Assembly: GCA_035550775.1 (NCBI GenBank)
Contig: DASZOO010000200.1
Location: forward strand, 1 to 25,015
Length of the DNA stretch: 25,015 nt
Source: JAOUEA01 sp035550775
Lineage (GTDB): Bacteria > Actinomycetota > UBA4738 > HRBIN12
Reading direction: 5' to 3'
Below, piece by piece: positions 7,111-14,873 of the stretch. Within the stretch, counting starts at the first letter, position 1; the number at the start of each line of letters is the position of its first letter. Made by a program: the position numbers and the translations under genes. The notes under the pieces are model-generated. The model did no database searches. It was not told where the DNA came from and worked only from the letters and a program-made list of their open reading frames with translations.

Positions 7111-8520
7111 ATGACCGACCGTCCGGCGACCCTCGGCGACCTGCGCGCCTCAGGCTTCCCCGACCGCACCGTGAAACAAGAGCTGCGCGAGAACCTGCTC
7201 GCGAAGCTGGCCGCCGGCGAGGATCTGTTCCTCGGCCTCGTCGGGTTCGACGACCCCGTCCTGCCGGCGCTCGAGCGCGGCATCCTGGCCGGACACGACC
7301 TGATCTTGCTGGGCGAGCGCGGCCAGGCGAAGACGCGTCTGGTGCGCGCGCTCGTGCAACTGCTCGACGAGCTGACCCCGGCGATCGAGGGCACCGAGAC
7401 GAACGACCATCCGTACCGGCCGATCAGCGCCCACGGACGCGCGATCGTCAGGGACCGGGGCGACGACACGCCGCTCGTTTGGATCGGCCGTGAGGATCGG
7501 TACGCGGAGAAGCTCGCGACGCCCGACACGAGCGTCGGCGACCTGATCGGCGACGTCGACCCGATCAAGGTGGCGGAGGGCCGGTACCTGGGCGACGAGG
7601 GCACGATCCACTACGGGCTGATCCCCCGCACGAACCGGGGCATCGTCGCGATCAACGAGCTGCCCGACCTGCCCGAACGCATCCAGGTCTCGCTGTTCAA
7701 CATCCTCGAGGAACGCGACGTGCAGATCCGTGGGTACCGGGTGAGGCTGCCGCTCGACATACTGCTCGTCGCGACCGCGAACCCCGACGACTACACGCAC
7801 CGCGGGCGCATCGTCTCACCGCTGAAGGACCGCTTCGGCACGCAGGTCCGCACGCACTACCCCGAGACCCTGCGCGAGGAGATCCGCATCATGGACCAGG
7901 AGGCGACGGCTCCCCCCGGCGGGGTGCCCCTGCGGGTTCCCGTCTTCATGAAGGAAGTCGTGGCCGCCCTCACCGCGGAGCTGCGCCGGTCTCAGCACGT
8001 GAACCATCGAAGCGGCATCAGCGTCCGCTACTCGATCGGCAACCTGGAGACCATGCAGGCGGCCGCGGTGCGCCGTGCCGCTCGTGCGGGCGAGCCCGAA
8101 GCCGTGCCGCGCGTCGTGGACCTGCCCGCGGTGCTGATGAGCTCTGAGGGCCGGGTGGAGTTCGACACGATCGAGGAAGGTCGCGAGTCCGAGATCCTGC
8201 TTCGAGCGATGCGCACCGCTGAGCTCGAGGTGTTCCGACGCCGGCTGTCCGGATACGACTTCGCACCGTTGCTTCACCGGTTCGACGAGGGGCTCTCGGT
8301 CGATACGGGCGAGCTGACGCCTGCCAGCGACCTCCTCGACGCCGTGGGTGACCTCCCCGGCCTGGCCAAGCTGCTCGAGCGCCTCGGCGTCGAGGAGGAG
8401 AGCCCGGGTGTCGCCGCGAGCGCGCTCGAGTTCGCGCTCGAGGGGCTCTACCTGTCCCGCCGCCTGAACAAGGACGGCGGCGATCGCACCGCGAGGTACT
8501 CGGGCCCCGAGGCCGCCTGA
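7111..8520 (+). CDS. MoxR/magnesium-chelatase-I-like AAA+ ATPase
   Basis: The 469-residue AAA+ protein has a P-loop of the form GERGQAKT (residues 68-75) in LILLGERGQAKTRLVRAL. Its Walker B-like strand is GIVAINELPDL, where Asn182-Glu183 stands in place of the usual Asp-Glu. A helix-2-insert segment (LFNILEERDVQIRGYRVRLP) and sensor 1 (ILLVATANPDDYTHRGRI) follow. Pre-sensor arginines lie in the SPLKDRFGTQVRTHYP region. The C-terminal part is helical and ends in LEFALEGLYLSRRLNKD. Such ATPases act as chaperone-like remodelling machines with VWA partners (compare RavA-ViaA, NorQ-NorD, ChlI-ChlD). The VWA gene at 9511, downstream on the same strand, is the obvious partner. The start is fixed by TACCCT 7 nt upstream. 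The physiological client is unknown. Confidence 0.9.
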   Translation: MTDRPATLGDLRASGFPDRTVKQELRENLLAKLAAGEDLFLGLVGFDDPVLPALERGILAGHDLILLGERGQAKTRLVRALVQLLDELTPAIEGTETNDHPYRPISAHGRAIVRDRGDDTPLVWIGREDRYAEKLATPDTSVGDLIGDVDPIKVAEGRYLGDEGTIHYGLIPRTNRGIVAINELPDLPERIQVSLFNILEERDVQIRGYRVRLPLDILLVATANPDDYTHRGRIVSPLKDRFGTQVRTHYPETLREEIRIMDQEATAPPGGVPLRVPVFMKEVVAALTAELRRSQHVNHRSGISVRYSIGNLETMQAAAVRRAARAGEPEAVPRVVDLPAVLMSSEGRVEFDTIEEGRESEILLRAMRTAELEVFRRRLSGYDFAPLLHRFDEGLSVDTGELTPASDLLDAVGDLPGLAKLLERLGVEEESPGVAASALEFALEGLYLSRRLNKDGGDRTARYSGPEAA

Positions 8521-8533
8521 GCACGTCGCAGCG

Positions 8534-8539
8534 TAGTAT
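8534..8539 (+). promoter_or_regulatory. Putative -10 element (TAGTAT) for the small membrane protein gene
   Basis: TAGTAT, close to the canonical TATAAT, ends 8 nt before ATG 8548 in the 27-bp gap after the MoxR-like gene. It suggests an extra leaderless promoter inside the cluster. Confidence 0.55.
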
Positions 8540-8547
8540 CCGGCGCG

Positions 8548-8937
8548 ATGTCGGAGGTCCACACGTGGGTCGGGTTCGCTGTCGTCGCGTTGTTCGCGAT
8601 CGGCTGGCTCTGGCCGCTCGGTGCGGCGATCGTGCGTCGCGGACCCGGCGACCTCTACTGGCGGTGGCTCACGATCGCCCAGGTCGCGGCGGGCCTGCAG
8701 GCGCTGATCGGCATCGTGCTACTGCTGCTCGGGCGGCGGCCTTCCACATGGCTGCACTTCGTGTACGGCTTCGGTCCGATCGTGATCCTGGTCATCGCCC
8801 ACGTGCTTGCGCGAGATCTCCAGCAGACCCAACCGGGGGCGAAGCCGATCCAGCCCTGGGTGCCGTTCGCCTTCGCGGCGTTCATCTGCTTCGGGCTGAC
8901 CCTGCGGGGTCTGATGACCGGCCTCGGCATCGCCTGA
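8548..8937 (+). CDS. Small four-helix membrane protein, unknown function
   Basis: I do not recognise this family. The 129-residue protein has four clear hydrophobic helices: TWVGFAVVALFAIGWLWPLG, the QVAAGLQALIGIVLLLLG region, LHFVYGFGPIVILVIAHVLA and VPFAFAAFICFGLTLRGLM. A short charged loop (RDLQQTQPGAKPIQP) lies between helices 3 and 4. Histidines sit in or near helix 3 (WLHFVYGF, VIAHVL), which could hint at cofactor or metal binding, but this is speculative. It lies between the MoxR-like and VWA genes, so it could be a membrane partner or client of that pair. The start is supported by TAGTAT 8 nt upstream. Confidence 0.75.
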   Translation: MSEVHTWVGFAVVALFAIGWLWPLGAAIVRRGPGDLYWRWLTIAQVAAGLQALIGIVLLLLGRRPSTWLHFVYGFGPIVILVIAHVLARDLQQTQPGAKPIQPWVPFAFAAFICFGLTLRGLMTGLGIA

Positions 8938-8974
8938 CTCAAGCCTCACGTCGGCACCGCCGACCCCTGACCGT

Positions 8975-9472
8975 ATGTCGTCATCGGAGAGCGGCTCGAC
9001 CGCTCGTGCTGCGGTGGCGCGGGCGCTCGGTCGCCTCGACGCCTACAGCTTCTTCGTCGTTCCCGGACACGAGTGGAACGTGGAGTTCGCCGTGGTCGGC
9101 ACGACGGGGGCGTTCCTAGTGAGCGTCTGCGACCTCCCCGGCGTGGCCAGGGTGGGCGCGCGCCGGCCGACGGTGGGGAGCCAGGCCGTGCCCGGGATCC
9201 GGAAGTTGCGAGCCGGCGCGAAGGCGTTCACGAGGAAACTCGGCACGGCCTCCACGACCGCGCCCGCCACGCCGATCGTCTGTCTGACCCGCGCGATCGC
9301 CGGGCCGCCCGTGGACGGCGCCGGGGTTCGGTTCGCGACGCTCGATGACCTGGCGCGCGAGATCTCACGCCGGCCGCGGGTGCAGTCGCACACGAGGGCC
9401 CAGGCCGCGGCGAGGGCGCTCGGCATGCGCGTCGCCGGCGACCAACGGCGGCACTTCACGGTCCGGAGCTGA
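8975..9472 (+). CDS. Degenerate NERD-like (nuclease-related) domain protein
   Basis: The 165-residue soluble protein contains WNVEFAVVGTTGAFLVSVCDL, which parallels the NERD core in which an N-I-D-H strand leads to GPTGVFVIETK. In that core the Asp and the ExK pair belong to the restriction-endonuclease-like active site. Here Glu replaces the Asp, and Ser-Val-Cys stands where ExK would be. A later PIVCLTRA strand matches the usual second core strand. I infer an inactive, perhaps nucleic-acid-binding derivative. The C-terminus (TRAQAAARALGMRV) is helical. No TANNNT hexamer or Shine-Dalgarno precedes ATG 8975, so it may be transcribed with the membrane protein 37 bp upstream. The family assignment is moderate at best, and it could be an unrelated alpha/beta domain. 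Confidence 0.5.
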   Translation: MSSSESGSTARAAVARALGRLDAYSFFVVPGHEWNVEFAVVGTTGAFLVSVCDLPGVARVGARRPTVGSQAVPGIRKLRAGAKAFTRKLGTASTTAPATPIVCLTRAIAGPPVDGAGVRFATLDDLAREISRRPRVQSHTRAQAAARALGMRVAGDQRRHFTVRS

Positions 9473-9498
9473 CCGGCGGCCTTGCGCGCGGCCCGGCG

Positions 9499-9504
9499 TA
9501 GTCT
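9499..9504 (+). promoter_or_regulatory. Putative -10 element (TAGTCT) for the VWA gene
   Basis: TAGTCT ends 6 nt before ATG 9511, and no Shine-Dalgarno lies between. This again fits leaderless transcription from a promoter inside the cluster. Confidence 0.55.
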
Positions 9505-9510
9505 GGTCGC

Positions 9511-11451
9511 ATGCGATTCCGCTACTCGCGGTGGGACGGGACCCAGGATCCCTTCGGCCCCGACGTTCCCGCGGCCGAGGTGCTCGAGGAGCTCGCCGAC
9601 GAGATCCTCATGGGCGGGGGCGCGGACCATGCCCTGCAGCGGCTGTTGCGCCGCGGCATGCAGGGACGCTTCTCCGGCATGGATGCGCTCCGCCAGCGTC
9701 TCCGGCAACAACGCGAGCGTGAAGAGCAGCTGCTCGATCTGACGGGTCCGCTCGAGGACATCCGCGAGCGCCTCGAGGAGATCCTGGAGCGTGAGCGCAC
9801 GGAGCTGAGCTTCCGTGACGACGACGACGCGCGCATGCGTGAGGCGTTCCTCGATGCTTTGCCCCCGGACGCGCCCGGGCAGATGGGGGAGCTCCGGGAG
9901 TACCGCTTCGTCGACCCCACGGCCCAGCGCATGTTCGACGAGCTGCAGGAGCACATCCGCGAGCAGGTCATGGGGTCCTACTTCCGGCAGATGGCGGAGG
10001 GGATGCGGAACGTGACCCCCGAGGACATCGCGCGGTTCCGGGACATGCTCGCCGAGCTCAACCGCCTGATCGAGATGCGCGAGCGCGACGAGGACACACA
10101 GGCCGCGTTCGAGGACTTCTTGTCGCGCCACGGCGACCTGTTCCCCGACGAACCCACGACCCTCGACGAGCTGCTCGAGAACATGGCGCGTCGCATGGCC
10201 GCGATGAGCGCGATGATGGCCTCGCTCTCGCCGGAACAGCGTGAGGAGCTCGCCCGTCTCGCCGAACAGGTGATGCAGGACATGGACCTCGCGTTCGAGC
10301 TCGATCGCCTCGGTGCGAACCTGCAAGGGGTGTTCCCCGACCTGGGGTGGGGCGAGGGGTTCGAACAGGGATCCGGCGTCGGGCAGGGCATGCCGATGTC
10401 CGCGGCGGTCGATGCGATGGAGCGTCTGCACGACTACGACGAGCTCGATCGGGCGATGGCGGGCGACTACGCAGGCGCCGCGCTCGACGACGTCGACGAG
10501 GACGCCGTGCGCCGAAGGCTCGGCGACACCGCTGCGCAGGATCTGCGCCGGCTGAAACAGATCGAGCGGATGCTCGAGGAGGCCGGGCTCGTGGAGCGCC
10601 GGCGTGGCCGGCTGGAGGTCACCCCCCGTGGGGCTCGCAGGCTCGGGGAACGTGCCCTCACGCAGATCTTCGAGGCCCTCCAGCGCGATCGAGAGGGAAC
10701 CCACGAGGCTCGCGACGCCGGCGGGCTCGCCGAGCCGACGGGCGCCACCCGACCGTGGGAGTTCGGGGACCACGGACAGCTCGCCGTGCAGCGCACCGTG
10801 TTCAATGCGGTCACGCGCGCCGACCCCGGGGAGCCGGTGCGCCTGCGGCACGACGACTTCGAGATGGTGGAAGCCGAGCAACGGACCGAGACCGCCACGG
10901 CGCTGTTGCTCGACCTCTCGTTCTCGATGCCGCTGCGGGGTCACTTCATCCACGCCAAGAAGATGGCGCTCGCGCTGCACGCGCTGATCGAGGGACGGTA
11001 CCCGCACGACACGCTCTACCTGATCGGATTCAGCGACTACGCGCGTCGTCTCCAGCCCGAGGACCTCACCGCTCCCGGGTTCGAGCGCGTGTACGGGACG
11101 AACATGCAGCACGCCTTCATGCTCGCGAACCGGCTGCTCTCCCAGCACTCACGGGCGACGCGCCAGGTGATCATGGTGACCGACGGAGAGCCGACCGCGC
11201 ACCTCGAAGGGGACCAGGCGTTCTTCTCGTGGCCGCCGGTGCCCGAGACGATCGAGCTGACGCTCGCCGAAGCGATGCGCCTGGCGAAGGCCGACGTGCG
11301 GCTCAACATCTTCATGCTCGAGGAATCGGAGGGGCTCGCCCGGTTCATGGAGCGGCTCGCGCGGCTGACGAAGGGACGGGTGTTCCTCATGGACGACGAC
11401 CGCGTCGGCGAGTTCGTGCTTCGAGACTACGTCGCCCGTCGAACCCGGTAG
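9511..11451 (+). CDS. VWA-domain protein, likely partner of the MoxR-like ATPase
   Basis: The 646-residue product has a conserved N-terminus (RFRYSRWDGTQDPFGPDV), then a long, highly charged helical region with many Glu/Arg repeats (residues about 60-270), and a C-terminal von Willebrand A domain. The metal-site (MIDAS) motif is intact: DLSFS (Asp468, Ser470, Ser472), the Thr of GTNMQHA (Thr530) and TDGEPTAH (Asp558). The layout resembles ChlD/CoxE/ViaA-type proteins that work with MoxR-family ATPases. No signal peptide or membrane helix is evident, so it is cytoplasmic. A short wHTH-like stretch (LKQIERMLEEAGLVERRRGRLEVTPRGARRL) precedes the VWA domain and may be a small winged helix. The ATPase gene lies 990 bp upstream on the same strand. 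Confidence 0.9.
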   Translation: MRFRYSRWDGTQDPFGPDVPAAEVLEELADEILMGGGADHALQRLLRRGMQGRFSGMDALRQRLRQQREREEQLLDLTGPLEDIRERLEEILERERTELSFRDDDDARMREAFLDALPPDAPGQMGELREYRFVDPTAQRMFDELQEHIREQVMGSYFRQMAEGMRNVTPEDIARFRDMLAELNRLIEMRERDEDTQAAFEDFLSRHGDLFPDEPTTLDELLENMARRMAAMSAMMASLSPEQREELARLAEQVMQDMDLAFELDRLGANLQGVFPDLGWGEGFEQGSGVGQGMPMSAAVDAMERLHDYDELDRAMAGDYAGAALDDVDEDAVRRRLGDTAAQDLRRLKQIERMLEEAGLVERRRGRLEVTPRGARRLGERALTQIFEALQRDREGTHEARDAGGLAEPTGATRPWEFGDHGQLAVQRTVFNAVTRADPGEPVRLRHDDFEMVEAEQRTETATALLLDLSFSMPLRGHFIHAKKMALALHALIEGRYPHDTLYLIGFSDYARRLQPEDLTAPGFERVYGTNMQHAFMLANRLLSQHSRATRQVIMVTDGEPTAHLEGDQAFFSWPPVPETIELTLAEAMRLAKADVRLNIFMLEESEGLARFMERLARLTKGRVFLMDDDRVGEFVLRDYVARRTR

Positions 11452-11480
11452 GGGAAGGCGGGAACGCCGTCGGCTCGCGA

Positions 11481-11486
11481 TAGGGT
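11481..11486 (+). promoter_or_regulatory. Putative -10 element (TAGGGT) for the exported protein gene
   Basis: TAGGGT ends 7 nt before GTG 11494 with no Shine-Dalgarno between. It supports the GTG as start codon and a leaderless transcript. Confidence 0.55.
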
Positions 11487-11493
11487 CGGTGCC

Positions 11494-12084
11494 GTGCGGC
11501 GATCGGTGAAGTTCATCGTGTGGGTGCTCGTGTTCGCCGCGTGCGCAGCCGTCGGCGCCGTCGTCGCCGCCAACACGAACCCGTTCCCACCCGGCGTGGA
11601 CGATCCCGGCGTGCGGGTGAGCGACGGTGCCACTCCGAGCGAGGATCCCGGAGGCTCGTGGTTGGCCCGGATCAACGCTCGCACCTACCACGATCTGTTC
11701 GTCGGCGGCCGGTGCGCGGCGAGCTGGCGCATCGACGTCGGGATCCCGGTGGGGGACGGGCCGATCGACGGCGCCGGCGCCGCGATGCTCAAGGGGCAGT
11801 TGCGGTGCGACGAGACGACCGCGCAGGTCCAGGCGCAGCGCATCGACCTGAGCGCGGTGGGGGTGGCTCGAGATGGGGAGCTGCGCTTCCGGCTCGAAGA
11901 GACGGGCCGGGACCCGGCGGGGTCCCAGGAGCTCAGCGGGTTCCTGGACACGATCCCCAGGCTTCGGTTGCGCATGCCCGCGCGCGACGGGGCGACCGCG
12001 ACGTTCGACGTGGAGTTCCCCGACGGTGGCCAGGGGACCTTCGGATCGGCGGGGACGGTGATCCTGACCCAGGCGACCGCCTAG
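11494..12084 (+). CDS. Exported or membrane-anchored protein of unknown function
   Basis: I do not recognise this family. The 196-residue product starts at GTG with a short basic segment (RRSVK) and one hydrophobic helix (FIVWVLVFAACAAVGAVVAA). This helix is a signal anchor or signal peptide without a convincing lipobox cleavage pattern. A Pro/Asp/Ser-rich linker follows (residues about 28-55), then a beta-rich domain of about 130 residues with two cysteines (GRCAASW and LRCDET) that could form a disulfide outside the membrane. The stop overlaps the stop of the convergent methyltransferase (CTAG at 12081-12084). Its place directly after the VWA gene on the same strand is suggestive but not proof of a link. 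Confidence 0.75.
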   Translation: MRRSVKFIVWVLVFAACAAVGAVVAANTNPFPPGVDDPGVRVSDGATPSEDPGGSWLARINARTYHDLFVGGRCAASWRIDVGIPVGDGPIDGAGAAMLKGQLRCDETTAQVQAQRIDLSAVGVARDGELRFRLEETGRDPAGSQELSGFLDTIPRLRLRMPARDGATATFDVEFPDGGQGTFGSAGTVILTQATA

Positions 12085-12938
12085 CTCGCTCGGTCCGCGT
12101 CCCACCAGAGAGTCGCGACCGGTTGCGTCCGCGGTCCCGATCCCCACAGCCCGGCGTGCTCGCGGAGCCTCGGCCCCAGCGCCTCGGCGATCTCCTCGTC
12201 GCGATCGGCCTTCAGGCAGAGCCGCCGCCGAACCAGGGCCACGGCGTCCTCGCGCCGTTCGAACCCGCTCCCCGCCTCGTCCTCGGTGTCGATGCGGTCC
12301 CGGCGGTGCACGGCGAAGCCGAGGGCCCGGCACAGGGCTTCGGCATCGTCGGCCGTGGGCCCATCGGGGCGCGTGATCTCGTGGAACCGCAGCCACAGAT
12401 CGTTCATCCACGAGAGCGGGTGACGCTCGGTGAGCTCGAGCACGACCCGTCGCCGAGCGTGAGTGGTGAGGGCCGTGAGGAAGCCGGCAAGGTCGGGAGC
12501 GTTGTACGCGACATGCCCGCAGACGGCGACGTCGGCACGCGGCGTTTCGGGGGCGACGTCGGGCCAACGCCCGAGCACGGTCGTCACCGCCAGACCCCGC
12601 TCGGCCGCTCGAACGGCGATCTCCTCGAGCATGTCCGCCTGGGCGTCGACCGCCACGAGCCCGGTGCACCGCTCGGCGAGCGGGAAGCTCGTGCCACCGC
12701 CCCCCACGCCGACGTCGAGCACGGTGCCTCCCTGGGCGAGCGCCTCGAGCGCCGCCACCGTGGTCGGGGTCGGGCGCGTCCGGACCGAGTCGTCGGTCGC
12801 TCGCTCACCCCGTCGCACGAACAGTTCCCGCGGGAAGCCGTAGGGCGACTCCGGGGCTGCGTCGAGGATCGGCTGGGGGATGGCCCACGACGCCAGGGCG
12901 GCGGCCCACGCGTCGGCGAGCCGAGCGGCCTCGCTCAC
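12081..12938 (-). CDS. Class I SAM-dependent methyltransferase
   Basis: The 285-residue protein starts at GTG 12938, which overlaps the stop of the CoA-transferase gene by 4 nt (GTGA), so translation is probably coupled. After an N-terminal helical cap of about 60 residues it shows SAM motif I (VLDVGVGGGGTSFPLAERC), the acidic strand 2 end (LVAVDAQADMLEEI), motif II (RADVAVCGHVAYNAPDLAGF) and a post-motif strand (RRVVLELTERHP). The triple-glycine loop and His-Pro-Leu-Ser segment do not point to a known substrate. Coupling to a CaiB/BaiF CoA-transferase suggests work on the same small-molecule pathway, but I cannot name it. Confidence 0.82.
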   Translation of the reverse strand: MSEAARLADAWAAALASWAIPQPILDAAPESPYGFPRELFVRRGERATDDSVRTRPTPTTVAALEALAQGGTVLDVGVGGGGTSFPLAERCTGLVAVDAQADMLEEIAVRAAERGLAVTTVLGRWPDVAPETPRADVAVCGHVAYNAPDLAGFLTALTTHARRRVVLELTERHPLSWMNDLWLRFHEITRPDGPTADDAEALCRALGFAVHRRDRIDTEDEAGSGFERREDAVALVRRRLCLKADRDEEIAEALGPRLREHAGLWGSGPRTQPVATLWWDADRAS

Positions 12939-14095
12939 CGTTCCCGAACCGCGTCGTCGTCGGCCCCGAGCACGGGCGGGGCCGACCTCGTTGCGAGCCG
13001 CTCCCCGTCGAAGCGCAACGGGTTCGCGACGAGCCGCAGCGATCCGCCACGTGCCGTGTCGTCGATCTCCTCGACGAGGGCCGCTCCCTCGGGGGAGGCG
13101 AAGACCTCGCCCATCGTGCGGATCGGCGCGCACGGAACGGATGCGGACTCCAGGGCAGCGAGCCACTCCCCGGCCGGCTTCGTGGCGAAGACGGTCGCCA
13201 GCATCGGGATCAACTCCGCGCGGTTCGCCACACGGTCCCGGTTCGTCAGGAACCGCGCATCGTCGGCCCATTCGGGATGCTCCGCGACCTCGCACGAGCG
13301 CCTGAAGAGGCGGTCGTTGCCCGCGGCGAGGATGAACGGTCGATCCGATGCGTGGAACGCCTGGTAGGGAACGATGTTCGGATGCTGGGTGCCCAGGGCG
13401 GAAGGCTCGACGCCGCCGATCAGGGTGTTGGCGGCCTGATTGACCATCGCGGCGACGCTGGCGTCGAACAGCGCGACCCCGACGTGCCGCCCCCGGCCGG
13501 TCCGCTCGCGCTCGCAGAGCGCTGCCAGGATGCCGATCACCGCTTGCAGGCCGGTGACGACGTCGAGCAGCGCCACGCCGGCCTTCACCGGTTCCCCGCC
13601 GGGCTCGCCCGTGACGCTCATGAGACCGCAGAGCGCTTGGACGATGATGTCGTATCCGGGGCGGGCGCCGCCGCCGGGCGCATCGTCGCCGAACGCCGTG
13701 AGGGAGCAGGTCACCAGTCGCGGATTGGCACGCCGCAGGTCGTCGAGAGCCAGCCCGAGCTCTCGCATCAGCCCCGGCCGGAAGTTCTCGATCAGCACGT
13801 CGGCATCCGACGCGAGTCGGCGGACCCGCTCGACACCGACCGGCGAGGTCAGGTCGAGCTCGACCGAGCGTTTGTTCCGATTGAGCGAGAGGAAGTAGGC
13901 GGCGTCGTCCCCTGCGAAGGGAGGCCCCCAGTGACGCGTGTCGTCGCCCACGCCCGGACGCTCGACCTTGACGACATCGGCCCCCAGGTCCCCCAACGTC
14001 ATCGTGGCGAGCGGGCCTGCGAGCACGCGTGAGAGGTCCACGACCCGCACACCGGACAGGGGTGCCGGGCCAGCCGTGGAGGAACCGCTCATCAC
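12935..14095 (-). CDS. CaiB/BaiF family class III CoA-transferase
   Basis: The 386-residue enzyme moves CoA between carboxylic acids. Family features are the opening GVRVVDLSRVLAGPLATMTLGDLGADVVKVE, ending in the lysine-glutamate of the CoA site, and HWGPPFAGDDAAYFLSLNRNKRSVELDL. Further features are ADVLIENFRPG, RPGYDIIVQALCGLMSVTGE and AGVALLDVVTGLQAV, which holds the catalytic aspartate (Asp178) that forms the acyl-CoA anhydride. The length is normal. The start is GTG 14095, directly followed by an in-frame ATG. GTG is favoured because TAGGCT ends 6 nt before it. The acyl substrate cannot be read from sequence. The enzyme is cytoplasmic and co-expressed with the downstream methyltransferase. 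Confidence 0.93.
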   Translation of the reverse strand: MMSGSSTAGPAPLSGVRVVDLSRVLAGPLATMTLGDLGADVVKVERPGVGDDTRHWGPPFAGDDAAYFLSLNRNKRSVELDLTSPVGVERVRRLASDADVLIENFRPGLMRELGLALDDLRRANPRLVTCSLTAFGDDAPGGGARPGYDIIVQALCGLMSVTGEPGGEPVKAGVALLDVVTGLQAVIGILAALCERERTGRGRHVGVALFDASVAAMVNQAANTLIGGVEPSALGTQHPNIVPYQAFHASDRPFILAAGNDRLFRRSCEVAEHPEWADDARFLTNRDRVANRAELIPMLATVFATKPAGEWLAALESASVPCAPIRTMGEVFASPEGAALVEEIDDTARGGSLRLVANPLRFDGERLATRSAPPVLGADDDAVRER

Positions 14096-14101
14096 GGTTG
14101 C

Positions 14102-14107
14102 AGCCTA
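14102..14107 (-). promoter_or_regulatory. Putative -10 element (TAGGCT) for the CoA-transferase operon
   Basis: TAGGCT on the minus strand ends 6 nt before GTG 14095, choosing this GTG over the adjacent ATG and implying a leaderless mRNA. Confidence 0.5.
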
Positions 14108-14167
14108 TCGGCGATGGCGATCGGACTCTTCGGGCCGTACCCACTGGCCCGACGGCGCCGGGTCGGG

Positions 14168-14173
14168 CATGAT
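14168..14173 (+). promoter_or_regulatory. Putative -10 element (CATGAT) for the coiled-coil gene
   Basis: CATGAT ends 7 nt before GTG 14181. It overlaps two in-frame ATG codons (14169, 14172) that would otherwise look like starts. If the hexamer is the -10, the GTG is the real, leaderless start. Confidence 0.4.
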
Positions 14174-14180
14174 GTCGCAC

Positions 14181-14867
14181 GTGAACGAACAGAGCCTCGA
14201 CCGCGTGAACGCGTTCCTGGCGGCCGTCGTCGCCCGCACGGCCGTCGGGGACGTGATGAGCGTGACGCCGGCCGAGATCGGCCGCGAGCTCGGGTTCCCG
14301 GACGCGCTTTCGACCGCTCGGGCGGTGCGTGCGCTGATCGCTCGCGAGCGTCTCGAGCCCGCGCAAGGCTCGTATCGGTTGCTCGACGGGAGACCCGTCG
14401 ACGCCGGGGAGAAGGAGTCGATCGGCCGGCGCCCCCGCAAGCCTCGACAAGCGAGAGGGGCCGCCGGCGGCTCCCGAGCGGAGGCGGGCTCGGCCCGGTA
14501 CTCCGACTTCGGTCGGGCCGTGGTCGACCGCCTGATCGACGTCGGGCGAGAATCGGCCGAGATGCGAGCCGCGCTGCGTTCCGCCCGGGAGGAGTCCCGC
14601 GAGGCTCGTCAGGCGCGTGACGAGGCGGAAGGCCGTGCTCGCGCTCTGGCCGAGAAAGTCCGTGAGCTGGAGGCCCGCGCCGAGATGGCCGAGTCCAACC
14701 TACGGACGATGCTCGCGACCGTTCGGGCGAAGAACGCCGACGATCCTGGACGCGATGCGAAGGTGTCCGACACCGAGATGGAGGCGATCCTCGGGGTGCT
14801 GAAGGGCGATGACGCGGAGCCCACGGCGCCGACCGCCGCTCCGAGCCCGGGTACCCCCGTGTCGTGA
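14181..14867 (+). CDS. Winged-helix-like and coiled-coil protein, unknown function
   Basis: The N-terminal 65 residues (NAFLAAVVARTAVGDVM, TPAEIGRELGF, ALSTARAVRALIARERLE, QGSYRLLDG) read as helix-helix-recognition helix-wing, the outline of a small winged-helix DNA-binding domain. A basic Gly/Arg linker follows. Then comes a long Glu/Arg/Ala coiled coil with clear heptads (MRAALRSAREESREARQA to AESNLRTMLATVRAKN) and a disordered acidic, Pro/Thr-rich tail. The family is unknown to me. The start may be GTG 14181 (228 residues) or ATG 14169 (232 residues). The gene diverges from the CoA-transferase and converges, 6 bp apart, on the ABC operon. A DNA-associated or scaffold role is possible. Confidence 0.75.
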   Translation: MNEQSLDRVNAFLAAVVARTAVGDVMSVTPAEIGRELGFPDALSTARAVRALIARERLEPAQGSYRLLDGRPVDAGEKESIGRRPRKPRQARGAAGGSRAEAGSARYSDFGRAVVDRLIDVGRESAEMRAALRSAREESREARQARDEAEGRARALAEKVRELEARAEMAESNLRTMLATVRAKNADDPGRDAKVSDTEMEAILGVLKGDDAEPTAPTAAPSPGTPVS

Positions 14868-14873
14868 TGAGGG

